Shown here one piece after another: positions 62,940 through 64,000 of a DNA stretch of 64,000 nucleotides. This DNA is from Calditrichota bacterium (lineage in GTDB: Bacteria > Electryoneota > RPQS01). Positions within the stretch are counted from its first letter, which is position 1. Every line of letters begins with the position of its first letter. The DNA lies in the NCBI GenBank assembly GCA_020637395.1, contig JACJWA010000001.1, positions 248,001 through 312,000 of the forward strand. The letters run 5' to 3'. Under the pieces are notes generated by a model that was not told the origin of the DNA, searched no databases, and saw only the letters and a program-made list of their open reading frames with translations. A program made the position numbers and the translations under genes.

Positions 62940-64000
62940 GCGTTCCGGCGGAACATATTCTTTCGACCGATATTCGCCTGCGTGACGTCACCAAAGACGT
63001 TTGCGCTCCGACCGAACGGATGCCGTCCATCACCTGGTGGCTGGCTTTCCTCGGCGCGGCGGGCATGCTGGGCATCGGCGTGTTCGTCATCTATATGCTC
63101 CTGATGCGCGGGCAGGGTATCTTCGGTATCAGCCATCCTTACGGCTGGGCCTTCGATATCACCAACTTCGTGTTCTGGGTCGGAATCGGACACGCGGGCA
63201 CCCTGATCTCGGCCATCCTCTTCCTGCTTCGGCAAAAGTGGCGCACCGCGATCAACCGCTCCGCCGAAGCCATGACCATCTTCGCCGTCTGCACCGCGGG
63301 TATCTTCCCGCTTCTGCACACCGGACGGCAGTGGGTGGCCTACTGGCTGATTCCCTATCCGAACGATCGCTTGCTCTGGGTGAACTTCCGCTCCCCGCTT
63401 CTGTGGGACGTATTCGCCATCTCGACCTATCTGACCATCTCGCTGCTCTTCTGGTACACCGGACTCGTGCCCGACTTCGCCACACTTCGTGACAAAGCCA
63501 AGAACGTCTTCCGTAAGAAATTCTACGGCGCGCTGTCGTTGGGCTGGATCGGTTCGATGCGCGACTGGAATCACTACGAAAAAGCGTACCTTCTGTTTGC
63601 CGGTATGAGCACCGCGCTGGTCTTGTCCGTGCACACCGTCGTGTCCTACGACTTTGCCACTTCGATTCTCCCCGGCTGGCACACCACGATCTTCCCGCCC
63701 TACTTCGTCGCCGGTGCAATCTTCTCCGGCTTTGCTATGGTGGTGACCTTGCTCGTCTTCCTGCGTACCGCCTTCCGCCTCGAGCACTTCATCACCATCA
63801 CCCACATGGAGCTGATGAACAAGGTCATCCTCCTGACGGGTATGCTCGTGGGCTATGCCTATCTGACCGAGTTCTTCATTGCCTGGTACAGCGAAAACCC
63901 GTTTGAACAGTATGTCTTCATGAACCGCCTGACCGGGCCGTTCTCGTGGGCATTCTATATTATGTTCTTCTGCAACGTCGCCGTGCCGCAAATCTTCTGG
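62936..64000 (+). CDS. actC: NrfD-like quinol-binding membrane subunit of alternative complex III, 3' end missing
   Basis: The frame opens at a GTG overlapping the actB stop (GTGA), with GGAGGG 8 nt upstream, and stays open to the window edge (355 codons). Multiple membrane segments are readable. ActC/PsrC features include [20 protein letters not shown], the [16 protein letters not shown] segment and [10 protein letters not shown]. ActC oxidises quinol in the membrane together with ActF. The rest of the operon should lie beyond the window. Confidence 0.93.
   Translation, partial: MSVPAEHILSTDIRLRDVTKDVCAPTERMPSITWWLAFLGAAGMLGIGVFVIYMLLMRGQGIFGISHPYGWAFDITNFVFWVGIGHAGTLISAILFLLRQKWRTAINRSAEAMTIFAVCTAGIFPLLHTGRQWVAYWLIPYPNDRLLWVNFRSPLLWDVFAISTYLTISLLFWYTGLVPDFATLRDKAKNVFRKKFYGALSLGWIGSMRDWNHYEKAYLLFAGMSTALVLSVHTVVSYDFATSILPGWHTTIFPPYFVAGAIFSGFAMVVTLLVFLRTAFRLEHFITITHMELMNKVILLTGMLVGYAYLTEFFIAWYSENPFEQYVFMNRLTGPFSWAFYIMFFCNVAVPQIFW

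Noticed and set aside
1..64000. tRNA or rRNA genes
   Set aside because: No cloverleaf with a GTTCGA-type T-loop outside coding sequence and no rRNA-like stretch was seen; only the 16S-complementary segment at 41703 relates to rRNA.

Overview
The window looks like chromosome from an uncultivated bacterium of the FCB (Fibrobacteres-Chlorobi-Bacteroidetes) group. Supporting markers are a SprA-type type IX secretion (T9SS) translocon, two PorV/PorQ-like barrels, two proteins with C-terminal T9SS sorting domains, the start of an alternative complex III operon (ActA-ActB-ActC) and a DUF4266/DUF3570 pair. Many genes have clear Shine-Dalgarno sites (GGAGG) and several promoters look like ordinary sigma-70 boxes. 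This argues against class Bacteroidia and for a deeper FCB lineage, but the sequence does not settle the phylum. No rRNA, tRNA, CRISPR array, transposase or phage gene was seen.

Layout. 1-8.6 kb: a truncated di-haem cytochrome c peroxidase, a small coiled-coil membrane protein, then a mostly same-strand run of cupin, DUF1499, DUF2141, methyltransferase, TlpA-type thioredoxin, DUF4266 lipoprotein, DUF3570 outer-membrane protein, ApbE flavin transferase, LolD-like ATPase and two lipoproteins. 8.75-24.3 kb (minus strand): a 4,126-residue exported protein (12 Asp-box motifs, about 35 tandem Ig-like Kre9/KNH-type repeats, a T9SS sorting domain) and an exported V8-like serine protease with FN3-like domains. 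24.7-27.9 kb (minus): two MATE exporters behind a leader that reads like a transcription attenuator.

28.1-41.6 kb (plus): a tightly packed secretion operon: SprA, glutaminyl-cyclase-like M28 enzyme, Ppx/GppA phosphatase, lipoprotein, T9SS cargo protein, MNT/HEPN pair, two PorV/PorQ-like proteins. 41.6-41.8 kb: a compact promoter, short ORF, hairpins and terminator whose ribosome-binding region complements 13 nt of the 16S rRNA 3' end. 41.8-49.3 kb: methyltransferase, DinB-like protein, glutamine-dependent NAD synthetase, a patatin/beta-barrel protein (minus), a repeat-invaded glycosyltransferase and a DMT-family protein. 49.3-54.7 kb (minus): glyoxalase-fold protein, aconitase, a repeat-filled intergenic region and an S9 peptidase. 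54.9-58.8 kb: an exported FG-GAP/FN3 protein. 59-64 kb: actA, actB and the first part of actC.

How the genes may work together. The exported-protein genes and the T9SS parts fit one surface-secretion economy. Four predicted exported proteins have Gln right after the signal-peptide cleavage site, and a glutaminyl-cyclase-like gene sits directly behind sprA. The TlpA-DUF4266-DUF3570-ApbE block looks like an envelope redox module, and the DUF3570 protein carries a motif resembling an ApbE flavinylation site. Complex III supplies the respiratory chain. Product assignments come from reading motifs; no database search was run.
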